This document shows positions 23,144-38,732 of a stretch of DNA of 64,000 bases, piece after piece. Positions within the stretch are counted from its first letter, which is position 1. Each line of letters begins with the position of its first letter. The translations under genes and the position numbers were made by a program. A model generated the notes under the pieces. That model was not told the origin of the DNA, did not search any database, and saw nothing but the letters and a program-made list of their open reading frames with translations. Source of the stretch: Rutidosis leptorrhynchoides (lineage: Eukaryota > Streptophyta > Magnoliopsida > Asterales > Asteraceae); NCBI RefSeq assembly GCF_046630445.1, contig NC_092339.1, positions 82,690,001-82,754,000 of the forward strand, read 5' to 3'.

Positions 23144-23929
23144 ACAGTGCTGTCTGTACAGAAAAGGTGCAACTTTTACCAAACGTTTTGCAACGTTTCA
23201 CAAAGAGTTGGTTATTGTACTCGGATGTTTCAGGACATGTTTAAGGGGTTTATTAGTGTTCTAAAGCACCCTTTCAAACAAGTCCATAGCCAAGGGTTGT
23301 AACTCTTGATCATAACCAATTTTGAAAGGATGCAACACTTCATTACACATTTTGACCCATTATAAATATATGGATTCATTTCTATGAAAAAGGTTACATA
23401 TTTTGCTCCAGATTTTGGACATTCTATATACACTTTCAAACAATAACATCCAGATTATACAATCTACAATTGCTAGATTTGTTATCTTTTAGTCGAGACG
23501 ACAAATCATTCCTTGTCATATCTCAATCATGATTTTGTGTAACCGCGTAGGGTCGAAATACTTGATTCGGAAAGTGATTACACGATTCAAGGAACAATCC
23601 GGTCATTATATTCTACAACCCTAGCCCCAAAGATATAACATAGTGCAGAAGCAACAAGATCTGAGCGAACACAAAATCAAGATGGAACTATAAGACTCTT
23701 CGTCCAAACAATTCTCTATTTACTCGAGGCTCTAACATTTTTGTTTGAATACACCCTTTTTTGTTCGACTTCCATTTTTTTTATTCGAATTCGCAACTGT
23801 GGAACAAATTGTAGAATGAAAATTTGTTCGAACATGAACAAAATTGTTTGAATTCATCCAGTTTTGTTCGAATTTGGATATTATTGTTCGAATTCAGCTT
23901 TTTTTTTCTTTCAAAATTTAACTCAATTT
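23144..23929 (+). other. Unassigned repeat-like DNA, possible LTR
   Basis: There is no gene. A TATA-like ATTATAAATATATGG near 23360 and the GC palindromes just upstream give the region the look of an LTR promoter. It then contains CAATCCGGTCATTATATTCTACA near 23600. I could not define ends or a partner copy, so I leave it unassigned. Confidence 0.3.
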
Positions 23930-24060
23930 GAAGTTTAGAGTTTAGGGTTTTGGATTTAGATTTTAAAACCCTAAACCCTAAACTCTAAACCGTTCGTGTT
24001 AAACGCTAATTAATCTAAATCCTAAATCTAAACCCTAAACTAGATCTAAACCCTAAAATG
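23930..24060. repeat. Telomere-like CCCTAAA repeats in an inverted arrangement
   Basis: GTTTAGAGTTTAGGGTTTT is followed, after about 15 bases, by AAAACCCTAAACCCTAAACT and CTAAAC, forming a potential hairpin of about 19 bp. More degenerate units (CCTAAATCTAAACCCTAAAC) follow to 24057. Confidence 0.7.
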
Positions 24061-24389
24061 TAGAAAATGAATGTAGAACAACATGTAGAACAAGATTGTA
24101 GGACCGGAAGTGATATCAGATGCATTTTACAAATTGTTCGACTACACCCAAATTCTTTCGGCCGTCCCCTTCTTTTTCGACCCATCGAGTTCTTTGAGTT
24201 ATATCTCCTAAAAAGTTCTCTTTGGATCCCTTCACTATATAGGTTGAGGATCTAGAGAGAACCAATGGTAGGAGAGAACCCAGAGAACCCACAGACTAAT
24301 CCTCAGTTGGTCCACAAACCGAACCTCAGTCTGTTCACAGACTAAGCCTTAGTCTGTAAAAGAAAATTACAAATATTATTTTTTTAATT

Positions 24390-24395
24390 CACGTG
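24390..24395 (+). promoter_or_regulatory. G-box (CACGTG) upstream of HEMC
   Basis: TTCACGTGACAC contains a perfect G-box core, a binding site for plant bZIP and bHLH factors that often mark light-responsive tetrapyrrole genes. It is 744 bp upstream of the ATG, and a MITE lies between it and the TATA box. Its role is inferred only. Confidence 0.35.
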
Positions 24396-24565
24396 ACACA
24401 GGTTGAGCACAGATTGAGCTCAATCTGTTGCAGATTGAGCTGGACAAATTGAATTCTTCAACTATATGTATCTACTGGAGAAGACGTAGTTAAATTAGGC
24501 GTATATGGTAGATGCATTTCAAAAAATTAAAGAAAATTGGATATGCAAATTAATAAAAAGGGTTA

Positions 24566-24920
24566 GGGGTGTGTTTGGGTGACGAGCTTGTTGGAGCTTA
24601 TGTGAGCTTATAAGAGCTTGAGCTTATGATTTTAATAAGTTCCAAGTCATAAGCTTCGTTTGGTAGAGAAAAAAAGTAGAGCTTATGAAAATCATAAGCT
24701 CTGAAAAAATAAGCTACTTTTAGTAGCTTATGAAAAAAAGTAGAGCTTATGAACTGGAAAATAAGCTCCAGCTATTTTATCAAACACTTATAAAATATAA
24801 TAAGCTCCAGCTACCAACTTAAAAAATAAGCTCCAGCTCCAGCTCCAGCTCCAGCTCCATCTCATAAGCTCCAGCTCCAGCTACAAGCTCGAGCTCCAGC
24901 TAATTTAATCCAAACACACG
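24566..24920. mobile_element. MITE upstream of HEMC with an AGCTCCAGC array
   Basis: The termini GTGTGTTTGG (24569) and CCAAACACAC (24910-24919) are exact inverted repeats, and TTA flanks both sides at a short distance. The interior is packed with AAGCTC/GAGCTT words in both orientations and ends in a run of CTCCAGCTCCAGCTCCAG. It lies about 115 bp upstream of the HEMC TATA box. The superfamily is uncertain (Harbinger-like by its ends). Confidence 0.65.
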
Positions 24921-25035
24921 CAAGTTAATAAAAATAAAAAAAGGAGTTAAAAGTTAAAAGTAAAAATCATTTGTGTATCCCAAAAACTACTCTGTAGTAA
25001 CTTATCAGATGAGTTGGAGGATAAGACGGCTGACA

Positions 25036-25043
25036 TATAAAAA
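25036..25043 (+). promoter_or_regulatory. TATA box of HEMC
   Basis: TATAAAAA, 103 bp upstream of the ATG, implies a transcription start near 25068 and a 5' leader of about 70 nt. Confidence 0.55.
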
Positions 25044-25072
25044 CCTTTTATCCCCAAAATCCATAACAACCG

Positions 25073-25095
25073 ATCCATCCATCCATCCATCCATC
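25073..25095. repeat. (ATCC)n microsatellite in the HEMC leader
   Basis: About six uninterrupted ATCC units lie in the presumed 5' untranslated leader, 44-66 bp upstream of the start codon. Confidence 0.8.
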
Positions 25096-25138
25096 GATCT
25101 CTTCCCCTCAATTCAATCTTTCTTTCCATAATTAGAAC

Positions 25139-28787
<3,649 letters not shown>

Positions 28788-30065
28788 GGTTTTTAATTTT
28801 TGGATTTAATTTGGCTAATAGCATAGATGAGGTGTTTTGGTTTCATGTATCACTTGTGTAGTGTAAGAATAGCATTTGATTTGTTGTATCAATTGTGTAA
28901 CATGAACCGTATAATGAGGGTTTATTGTATCAATTGTGTTATTTAAGAATAGAGTTTCCAGATTAGTTCCTAAAGTTTGCTGGTAAATGTTACTGTATAG
29001 TAAAGGGTCAGGTCAAGTCATAAACTTTGGCTGAAATTGAATGGGTCAAAGTGAAGGGTATTTTTGTAAGTGAGATCATATATTTTTTTCCATGTGATCC
29101 ATATGTGTGTAAGTCCATTGTTCAATCTACAATAAATGTCCAAAACCAAATAATTATTGAATTAGTATATGATACGGACTCGATACGAACTAAGAACTTA
29201 CAAACATGATCAACCAAACATGTGAGACAGACCTATTTAAAACTTCAATCTCCAATGACCTCCAAAAAACGTCCTTCAAAAACGCCGCAAGTCCAAAATC
29301 AACTGAAGGACGGACAGTTGAAACCCAAAGATTGGTCCACCGCAAACTGCAACCATAACTGGAACAAGAAATCACCCAATCTACGCCCGAAAGCCAATAA
29401 ATCACCCTAATAGACCTGCCAACACGAGGAAAAAAAAACACTGTAAATTTCGAATCCTGAAAGCCACCGACACAAAGAAACAACTACACACAAACGGGTG
29501 TCTAAACACCTTGAAACCACAATGGACCACCACCTAGTAGAAATCGGTAGCATGAAGGAAATCTAGAACGAAACTTGAGTCATATCGGAGAGCAGCAGCA
29601 CAAGGACATCACCATCCCATCGGAATAGAACCCATGGTTTGCACAAACGTCAAACAGAAAGGTGTCCAATTTCATATTTTTGTAGATATAATTAATTAAT
29701 TTCATTAATTGTACTAGTGGTTTGGTATAAATATCTTTTTATTGCAAATGTATGTAAGGTGTTCAAATTTGTCGTGTAAAATTTCCTCAAATATTAGATA
29801 TAGCAAAATCCTAGCTACTATAGCTTTATGAAATGTCACAACTCGATTTAGATCTAAATTTTGTATTTTATTCGACATAAAATACTTACAGATTTCTAAT
29901 TTCCTATCACCCAGCTCGTACACTACCGATTTTACGTACTTTACTCGCGCATTGCAAAGATAATATGATACTTGTTAACATATTAAATTGAATCAGTAAA
30001 CGCTCTTCATGACATTTGCATTAACAACTCTAGTAATTATTATGAACTGGTCATGAACTCGTATA
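28788..30065. other. HEMC 3' flank and intergenic DNA
   Basis: The first few hundred bases hold the 3' untranslated region; TTGTATCAATTGTGT is repeated near 28884 and 28925. From about 29220 to 29660 a less AT-rich, C/A-rich block is open in part on both strands but matches nothing I recognise; it could be repeat-derived. The rest is AT-rich with no gene. Confidence 0.45.
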
Positions 30066-30255
30066 TAGTAAGAATAGAACCTTCAATTCAGATTTAGTTA
30101 TATTTAAGAGCAAAAGAGGATTGAATTGAATCATTTCATTCAACAAAAACTAACTATTACAAAGTACAAGTGAACATATATAAATACAATTTGCCTTACA
30201 GCTTGGCACTATAACCACCTACACTATGTAACTAACTCAATAACTAACTCTAACA
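30066..30255 (-). repeat. Ale-like Copia 3' LTR
   Basis: On the minus strand it starts TGTTAGAGTTAGTTATTGAG (at 30255), after the pol end and a GCGGGGAGGG purine tract near 30360. It ends near TTCTATTCTTAC. The left boundary is approximate because the other LTR is not in the window. Confidence 0.55.
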
Positions 30256-30402
30256 GACTTTCTATAGATATTTTCCAAGTTTTGCCCATTGACTTGATAT
30301 GGTGTTGACTTCTTTGACTGTGTTGTTGACTGCAGGAGCTATACCATTACCCTCCCCGCAAGTTGGCAATGTGTAAGGATCACATATGCCAAACTTGGAG
30401 AT

Positions 30403-31287
30403 TCATTTAAAGTGTGGAGTTCGACTGAGTCCTTTGGTGACCACATCTGCTACTTGACTGGGAGATGGAACAGAAACAGTTGAGATTGTTCCTGCCTTGA
30501 TCTTGTCATGAACAAAGTGACAGTTAATCTCTATATGCTTGGTTCTGGCATGCTGAATAGGGTTGGATGCTAAAGCAATTGCAGATTCATTATCACAGTA
30601 AATAGGCACAGGCTTGGTTAATGGAATTTTTAGATCATTTAGAAGACTTTGTAGCAATGTGATTTCACAAGTACAGTCTGCCAATGCTCTGTATTCTGCT
30701 TCTGTGGAAGATCTTGAGACCACTTTTTGCTTTTTGGATTGCCAGGAGACTAGACAAGGACCCAAGAAGATACAATACCCTGTGATGGATCTTCTAGACG
30801 TGAGACAGTTAGCCCAATCACTGTCACAGTATGCCTTTAATGTGAGGTCTGTATGAAATGGAAAATGTAAACCTTGACCTGGACAAAGTTTTATGTATCT
30901 CAAAACTTTGTGAAGGGCATTTAGGTGACTTGTTCGAGGTTGTTGTCCAAATTGACTAAGTTCCTGGGCTGCAAATGATAAGTCTGGTCTGGTGATGGTA
31001 AGGTAAATTAATTTACCTACCAGGGTTCTATAATGAGATGCATCTTGTAGGAATTCTCCAGCTTCTGCAGAGAGTTTGGTATTTGGATCTATAGGTACAG
31101 ATGATGGTTTTTCATCTAAAATCCCAGTTGCATCAAGTAATTCTAAAGCATATTTCCTCTGTGACATAGTAATACCATTTTGATTCTTGATGAATTCAAT
31201 ACTAAGGTAGTAACTGATGTTTCCCAGATCTTTGATGCTGAATGTAGTGTGAAGATTTTGTTTTAGTTGTGTAACAAGTGTTGGATT
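30403..31287 (-). pseudogene. Ale-like Copia RT/RNase H, 5' part missing
   Basis: The frame is open from 31287 to 30403. It begins in the RT C-terminus (LHTTFSIKDLGNISYYLSIE) and runs through MSQRKYALELL, YLTITRPDLSFAAQ and the complete RNase H, with AYCDSDWANC, SRSSTEAEYRAL and IYCDNESAIALA. It ends KGLSRTPHFK. No stop is present, so decay is slight. The 5' part was displaced by the Tork-like insertion at 31288 and must lie beyond the window. Motifs fit the Ale/Retrofit lineage. Confidence 0.85.
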
Positions 31288-32738
31288 TGTTGGTGATTTA
31301 AGCTTTTTAACAAAACAATTTTCAAATTAATTATTATCATGTACATACATATAATACAATAATTTTAAGCGGAAGCGTATTAATTATATTAATACTAAAT
31401 CACCAAAACGGATCCATATGATTTATACGGTTAAATAAATAAATACAACAAGAGAGTTTAAAGTTTAAAGATTATACCTTTCTTGAAGAACCGGTTGAAG
31501 GAAGAGAAACTAACAACCAAAAGTATGATTGCCGTTAGGGTAGTCCACACTACACTTCGAACAACGTCAAACGGATGTGCTAGTCCAGTCAAGTAATAAT
31601 AAATAATTACAAGAATTATTTATTTAAATCGTATAACTCTAAAAATATGTACTGTTTCGTTCGTATCACAAAAGAATTGTATGGGTTTTATAATTGCCGA
31701 CGAAAAACTTAAAACTTTGTAGGGTTGTTTTCTTACGAAAAGTCAAACAAAAATTGGTTGCGAATTGATTTTTTTTTTTTTTTTTCTCGTCGTCATACTC
31801 AAACAGAGAGCCCATGAGACATTATATATACTCCTCAAACTAGATGTTGGTGTACGAATATGAGGGTCGGTGCAAAATACAAATCATAATCAAATAAGGA
31901 TTATCTATTATTTTAATATGAATAACCTTATTTCCTTGTTTGCAAACTTGATGCAAACGTAATTCTTTTTTTTTTTCATACGAAAGTTATTTTATTAATT
32001 AATTAATTAAATACTTTTATTTATTACTTGACTAATATATATCACACATATATATTATTAAATGACGTCTAGGTGTATAAGTGTGTGACCCCGAAGGCTC
32101 ACATTAATTCAGCCATATAGTTATGTGTTGTACCTTGCGCATTAATCCTACAGACTCCCACTTGTGCACGGCACAACACCAAGTAACTATACAAACAATG
32201 GTTAGCGTCTAGCAACACGCCATTGTCCCCAAATTCATGTGAGGGTAGTTTCTCAGAACTGCTCATAGTAAGTGTTAAATGTCATTTATCCCTTTGTTTC
32301 AGATACTTTAGTTAAACTTGAGACATGGATCATTAGTCATTCTCATTTGTTTAACAACTTTGTTTCTCGATTCTCAGAAGTGAATTAGATCACCAAACTA
32401 ATTAAGTATCATCTCAATTACATTTGGGTGCGGCCACACGAATATCTTATTCATTCATCGAGGAGCTCAAAAGTATCTAACTCCAAACAGGTTGGAGGAA
32501 CAAATCCTATCTTGCATACACGTGTCTGTCACAAGCTTCACATTAAACCCAATAATGGCTTTTATAACAGCCTTATTCAGGACAGCGTTTAACCATATCA
32601 AAGTATAATGCTCCACACATCGAAACCGGCGTGCATCTCAAGTCGAAGGACATTATGACATAACCACTTGCGAGTTTCACTATTGATGCTGATCCATATA
32701 GTGAAATTTCGAAGGTTGGGTCATTCCAATATGCATCC
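31288..32738 (-). mobile_element. Second Tork-like Copia: 3' LTR and 3' UTR
   Basis: The LTR spans 31288-32152: on the plus strand it starts TGTTGGTGATTT, like TGTTGG of the first copy, and ends ATTAATCCTACA. It is followed by GACTCCCACTTGTGC, the same PPT region as in the first copy. The 3' untranslated part follows to 32738, where the chromovirus insertion interrupts it; the remainder is beyond the window. It is about 865 bp per LTR versus 841 for the first copy and clearly diverged from it. Confidence 0.75.
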
Positions 32739-35116
32739 TGTAGCGACCCGACAAAATCATCATTGACGGCGCCGTCTACTTAGGTCTCATTACATGGTCA
32801 TAAGTCCTTTAAACAACGTTTGACCAAAAGTATGTCGCATTCATTTCAAAAGTAAAGTTTGTTTCAAAGTTTACAAGAATTGTTCAACCAAAAGTTACGA
32901 TACAAAGTTATAAGTACAGTGAAACCTATGTGACACAATTTTAAATAAAGCCAAAAGACGCTCCACGTATGCATGTATACTCGACATCCAATGCAAGTAT
33001 CAAAATAATGAGCGAAAGCATGTTTCACATATCGTTCAAAGACCTGAGAAAAACATAGAAATCTGTCAACGAAGACGTTGGTAAAATCATAGGTTTAAGT
33101 AAATAAGTGAGTAAAAGTAAGTCGAACCACAAGATTTGCAACATTGATAAAGTAGTAGTACATTCTAAAAGTTAATATTCACGAGCACTCAATTATCAAG
33201 GCTTAACATTCCGTCCGTTGAACCCCATCATAATAGTGCTAGAACAACACTGTTTCTCGAAAATATATTTCATCCATAGACGGTAGCGAACCGTCCGAGA
33301 TGAGGGTTTGTCAAACCCATATGGCCATACAACATAAGTTCACGCCTACACTTACACCCTGCAAGTGTAACTAATGATAATCGAATTGAGGATTTCGTTC
33401 TAAACTCGTATGTAGAATGTTTGTTTTCCTGTACTTGTGTTCACTTAGTTAAAAAGAAACGTTTATGTTTTCTCATCCCAAATATAAGTTCAAAAGAGTA
33501 AAAGTGGGACTATGATCTCACCTTGAGTGCAAGAGTGTAGTAGTACTTCAACAAGTAAATGTGCAAAGAACAATGCTAGTCTTGACCTAAATAAATAGGT
33601 TGTATCAATAATGGTAAACACGGTTGGTCAAAAATGCTCAATTAGTCCTATGGCTCGTTACGACTCGATTATGTAGCATGTGAATCAATTTGTCAAGTTT
33701 CATGCAAGATACAAGTTTACAAACAAGTTAGAATGGTTGCACAAACATTTGGTTAAGTTTGACTAAAAGTCAAATTTTGGTCAAAGTCAAAGTCAACAAA
33801 AAGTCAACACGTTCGGGTCGGGTCCCGAACTATTTTTCTAAGCTAGTTTTTCATGTATAAGCATGTTAGAACAAGTTACATGTGAATCGGAGGTCCCTAG
33901 CATAGCAAACATTTTCGTGACAAAAACTACTTTGATCAGAATTCTGCCAGGCCATGTGCGCGCCGCGCACAGATAGGGGTGCGCGCCGCGCACTCAGGTT
34001 TCCAGCTATTTTTCAGTTTTAAAATTTTATGCACGATCCAAACTCTTTTTCAACACAATTTATGAAGCAAAAACGGCAAGAATGCATATCATAGATCATT
34101 GGAAAGCTATTTTAACAAATGATTCAACTAACCACATGTCATTAAATAATCTCCATCATTTACAACAACCAAATTCACATTGAATGACCATTTAATGTCT
34201 AACAATAATACTTCAAGTTCATAAACGCACATTCATGATTCAAGCAATCAATTCACATGTTTGATATGCCGTTTCGAAGGTAATTAAACGTGCAAAACAA
34301 CTAAACACTTACAAACAACATTGTAAAGCAATTAATGCATCAAAAATTCATTTTTCTTCTATCAAACCCTAACTCAAAATCTCAAATTTAGCAATTATGT
34401 TTATGAAGCTAATCCATGCCAACCTTCATACCAAATTGAAGCTAGTGATGCTAGTAACACATTTAAAACATGAACTTTAACAATTTAACAACATTTAATC
34501 TTCCAAAATCAAAGATTAAGCAAACCCATTTTCAAGTGTTCAAACTAGTTACTCAAAACAACAAATCGAACAAACAAAACATATATTCATGTTATACACG
34601 AGCCATAGACACTAATTAACACTTTTATAATTCAAAAACATCAAGAACACCAAATCTAGTGATTTTAGAAAGTTACCCAAATGAGATGAAATTGGTATCA
34701 AGTTGTAGAGGATGAAGAGAGGATTCCAAATATGTAATTTGTTTTGATGTTTGCTTCTTGATCCGGATTTAGATGATGAATGAATGAATTTGGTAAATGT
34801 GTGTGTGTTCTTGCTAGAGAGAAAGAGAGAGAGATGGAGATGATTGAATGGTGGTGATTGGGGTGGACTAGTTGACCTAGTCAACTAGTTTGCCCCGTGT
34901 CAACTTTAGTCCCTCGAGTTTAAAAGCGGGTATGTGATTTAACCGAACGATCATTTTAAATATGCGAGAGAAAACGGGAGTTGTTATAATTAAATAACGA
35001 AAATATTAAGAACGTTAGCTAACGAAGGATACGAATCTATATACGGAAGATATTATTTAAAATAAAAAGACGGACGTTAAAAATAATTTAACGGAAAAAA
35101 AATGCGGGATGTTACA
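32739..35116 (-). repeat. Chromovirus 1 3' LTR (2378 bp)
   Basis: On the plus strand it starts TGTAGCGACCCGAC and ends GCGGGATGTTACA. It carries a pair of palindromes GTGCGCGCCGCGCAC (33956-33970 and 33979-33993). No coding sequence is seen. Confidence 0.9.
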
Positions 35117-35151
35117 TTACCCACACCTTAAAAGAAATTTCGTCCCGAAAT

Positions 35152-36330
35152 TTAAGTAGGCGTAGTAGTCGTTGTTTCTTCCTCGAGATTTTGCGTTTCC
35201 GAATTCGCGAATAGATGAGGATATTTCTTTTGCATTTGATCTTGTCTTTCCCAAGTAAACTCGGGTCCCCTTTTGGCGTTCCAACGGACCTTGACAATTG
35301 GAATTCGGCTTTGTTTTAACGTCTTGATGGAGGTGTCTACGATTTCAACCGGTTCATCCACAAAATGAAGTTTGTCATCAATAGTAAGTTCTTCGAGAGG
35401 GATGACGATATCGGGTTTGGCAAGACACTTTTTCAAGTTAGATACATGGAAGGTAGGATGAACGGAGCTCAATTGAGGTGGAAGGTCTAAACGATAAGCA
35501 ACGGTTCCAACACGTTCCAAGATTTCAAAAGGACCAATATACCGTGGATTTAGCTTCCCGCATTTCTCAAAACGGATTACACCTTTCCATGGTGCAACTT
35601 TTAACATTACGCGATCACCGACTTGAAATTCGAGGTCATTGCGTCGTTTGTCTGTATAGCTCTTTTGACGACTACGGGCCGTCCTAAGCCTATCTCGGAT
35701 TTGAACGATCTTTTCGGTGGTTTCGTGAATGAGTTCGGGTCCGGTGATTTGTACGTCGCCTACTTCGGCCCAACAAAGAGGAGAACGGCATTTTCGGCCA
35801 TATAATGCTTCGAATGGGGCGGCTTTTATACTCGCGTGATAACTATTGTTGTAAGAGAACTCGGTGAAAGGTAAGTGCTTGTCCCAAGCTTTTCCGAAAT
35901 CGATAACACAAGCTCGTAGCATGTCTTCCAAGGTTTGAATTGTACGCTCGCTTTGTCCGTCGGTTTGCGGATGGTATGCGGTGCTCATGTCTAAACGCGT
36001 TCCCAACGCTTCTTGTAAAGTACGCCAAAATCTAGAAACAAAACGGCCATCTCGGTCGGAAATAATCGATAGAGGTACACCGTGACGGGCTACGATTTCC
36101 TTGATGTAAAGTTGTGCAAGTTTTTCCATCTTGTCGGTTTCTTTCATGGCTAAGAAGTGTGCGGATTTAGTGAGACGGTCAACAATAACCCAAATAGTGT
36201 CATAACCGCCCACCGTCTTTGGTAGTTTGGTGATAAAATCCATCATTATTCTTTCCCACTTCCATTGCGGGATCTCGGGTTGTTGAAGTAGTCCGGACGG
36301 TCTTTGGTGTTCGGCTTTAACTTTGGAACA
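35152..36330 (-). pseudogene. Chromovirus 1 integrase, C-terminal part
   Basis: Open from the insertion site to the stop at 35152. It shows MDFITKLP (first catalytic Asp), [12 protein letters not shown] (second Asp), [15 protein letters not shown] (Glu), the [13 protein letters not shown] and [11 protein letters not shown] segments, and a chromodomain-like tail ([18 protein letters not shown]) ending in a Thr run. The tail is intact here, unlike in chromovirus 2. The N-terminal HHCC zinc finger lies at 46011-46157 on the other side of the nested element. Confidence 0.88.
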
Positions 36331-38697
36331 TGTAGCGACCCGACAAAATCGGCATTGACGGCGCCGTCTACTTAGGTCCCGTTACGTGGTCATAAGTCTT
36401 TAAAACAACGTTTGACCAAAAGATATGTCGCATTCATTTCAAATGTAAAGATTGTTCAAAGTTTACGAGAATAGTTCCACCACAAGTTACGTTACGAAGT
36501 TATAAGTACAAATGAAACTTATGCGACACAATTTAAAAGTAGCCAAAAGACGCTCCGTGTATGCATATATACTCGACATCCAATGCAAGTATCAAAATAA
36601 TGAGCGGAAGCATGTATCATGTATCGTTCAAGGACCTGAGAAAAACATAGAAATCTATCAACGAAAACGTTGGTGAAATCATAGGTTTAAGTAAGTAAGT
36701 ACAAGTGAACCACAAGATTTGCATCAATGAAATAATAGTAATACATTCCAAAAGTTTGTTTCACGAGCACCCAATTATCAATGCTTAACATTCCTTCCAT
36801 AGAACCCCATCACTTAGTGCTAGAACATACACTGTTTCTCGAAAATATATTTCATTCGTAAACGGTAGCGAACCGTTTGAATGAGGGTTTGTCAAACCCA
36901 TATGGATCCATACAACATAAGTTCTCGCTTACACCCGGCAAGTGTAACTAATGATAATTGAATTGAGGATTTTGTTCTAAACTCGTATGTAGAATGTTTG
37001 TTTTCCTGTACTTGTGTTCACTTAGTAAAGAAATGTTTATGTTTTCTCATCCTAAATGTAAGTTCAAAAAGAGTAAAAGTGGGACTATGATCTCACCTTG
37101 AGTGCACGAGTAGTAAAGTACTTCAACAAGTAAACGTGTGCAAAGAACAATGCTAGTCTTGACCTAAACAATAGGTTGTATCAATAACGGTAAACACGAT
37201 AGGTCAAAGATGTTCAATTAGTCCTATGGCTCGTTAAGACTCGATCATAATAGCATGTGAATCAAATTGTCATGTTTCATGCAAGGTACAAGTATAAAAA
37301 CATGTTAGAACGATTGCACAAATATTTGGTTAAGTTTGATTAAAAGTCAACTTGGTCGGGTCAAAGTCAACAAAAAAGTCAACATGTTCGGGTCGGGTCC
37401 CGAACTATTTTTCTGAGGTTTTTAATCATATATGAGCATGTTAGAACAAGTTTCATGTGAATCGGAGGTCCGTAGTATGCCAAACATTTTTTGTATTTTG
37501 GACATGGAGGTCAGAACCTGACCACGGCATATGCCGCGCCGCGGCCAGAGGTGTCGCGCCGCGACATTAGGCGTGGCCTGGTACCTGGTCAGTTTCAAAA
37601 GTTCAAGTCTTGATCCAAAATTCAATTTAGCACAAAACGCAAACCGTAAACACTTAGAATACGCATCTTATATCATTGGAAAGCTCTTTTGTCAAGGAAT
37701 ACAATTAACTACCTTTCACAAGCAAAAACATCCATTACAATAACCGAAAGCTCGTCAATTGATCAAGAAAGGTTTATTTTCAAAGTTTCAAGTTCGTAAA
37801 ACGTATTTTATGATTCGGGAATCCAATTCACACATATGATATGCCATTTTGAAGGTAATGAAACATACATTACAACTAAACACCTATTAATAACATTTCA
37901 TGGCATTCGAAACATCAAAAGCTCGTTTTAAGTTTATCAAACCATAACCAAAATCCACAAAAATCAATATTCATGTTTTTGAAGTTTTCTTAATCAACCT
38001 ACGCATCAAAACGAAGCTAGTGATACTAGTAACACAATTAAAACATGAACTTTAACAATCAAACAACATTTAATCTTCCAAAATGCAAGATTAAGCAAAC
38101 CCATTTCAAATGTTCAAACTAGTTACTCAAAACAACAAATCGAGCAAGTAAATCATATATTCATGCTAGACACGAGCCATAGACACTAACTAACACCATT
38201 TCAAATCAAAAACACAAATTTAGAGAAATCTAGAGTTTTAGAAATGTTACCCAAACGAGATGAAGTTGGTATCAAATTGTAGAGGATGAAGAGAGGATTC
38301 CAAATATATAATTTGTTTTGTTGTAAGCCTCCTAGATCGAATTTAGATGATGAATGATTAAATTGGGTGTTTGTGTGTTCTTGAGATGGAGAGAAAAAGA
38401 GATGAGGGAGATGATGAAAATGAATGAATGGTAGAAAGTGGGTTGACTAGTTGACCTAGTCAACTAGTTTGCCCACTTGGCAACTCCGGTCCCTCGAGTT
38501 TAAAAGCGGGTGCGGGATTTTACCGAACGAATATTTTAAAAACGCAAATTAACGAGCGATGTTATAATTAAATAACGGGAATATCAAGAACGTTAGTTAA
38601 CGAAAGATACAAATTTAGATAACGAAAGATATTATCAAAAAAAAAAAGACGGTGTTAAAAAATAAATTTAACGGAAAAAAATATGCGGGATGTTACA
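36331..38697 (-). repeat. Chromovirus 2 3' LTR
   Basis: On the plus strand it starts TGTAGCGACCCGAC and ends GCGGGATGTTACA. GC palindromes are at 37534-37544 and 37553-37565. The PPT is the purine-rich minus-strand stretch ending GGTGTAGGTAA at 38698. Confidence 0.93.
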
Positions 38698-38732
38698 TTA
38701 CCTACACCTTAAAAGAAATTTCGTCCCGAAAT

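Noticed and set aside
29190..29483. 97-codon minus-strand open frame
   Set aside because: It is rich in Trp, Val and Phe, has no recognisable domain and overlaps an open frame on the other strand. I could not support it as a gene, though it may be old repeat DNA.
35478..35687. Plus-strand frames across the chromovirus integrase
   Set aside because: They are shadows of the minus-strand pol gene.
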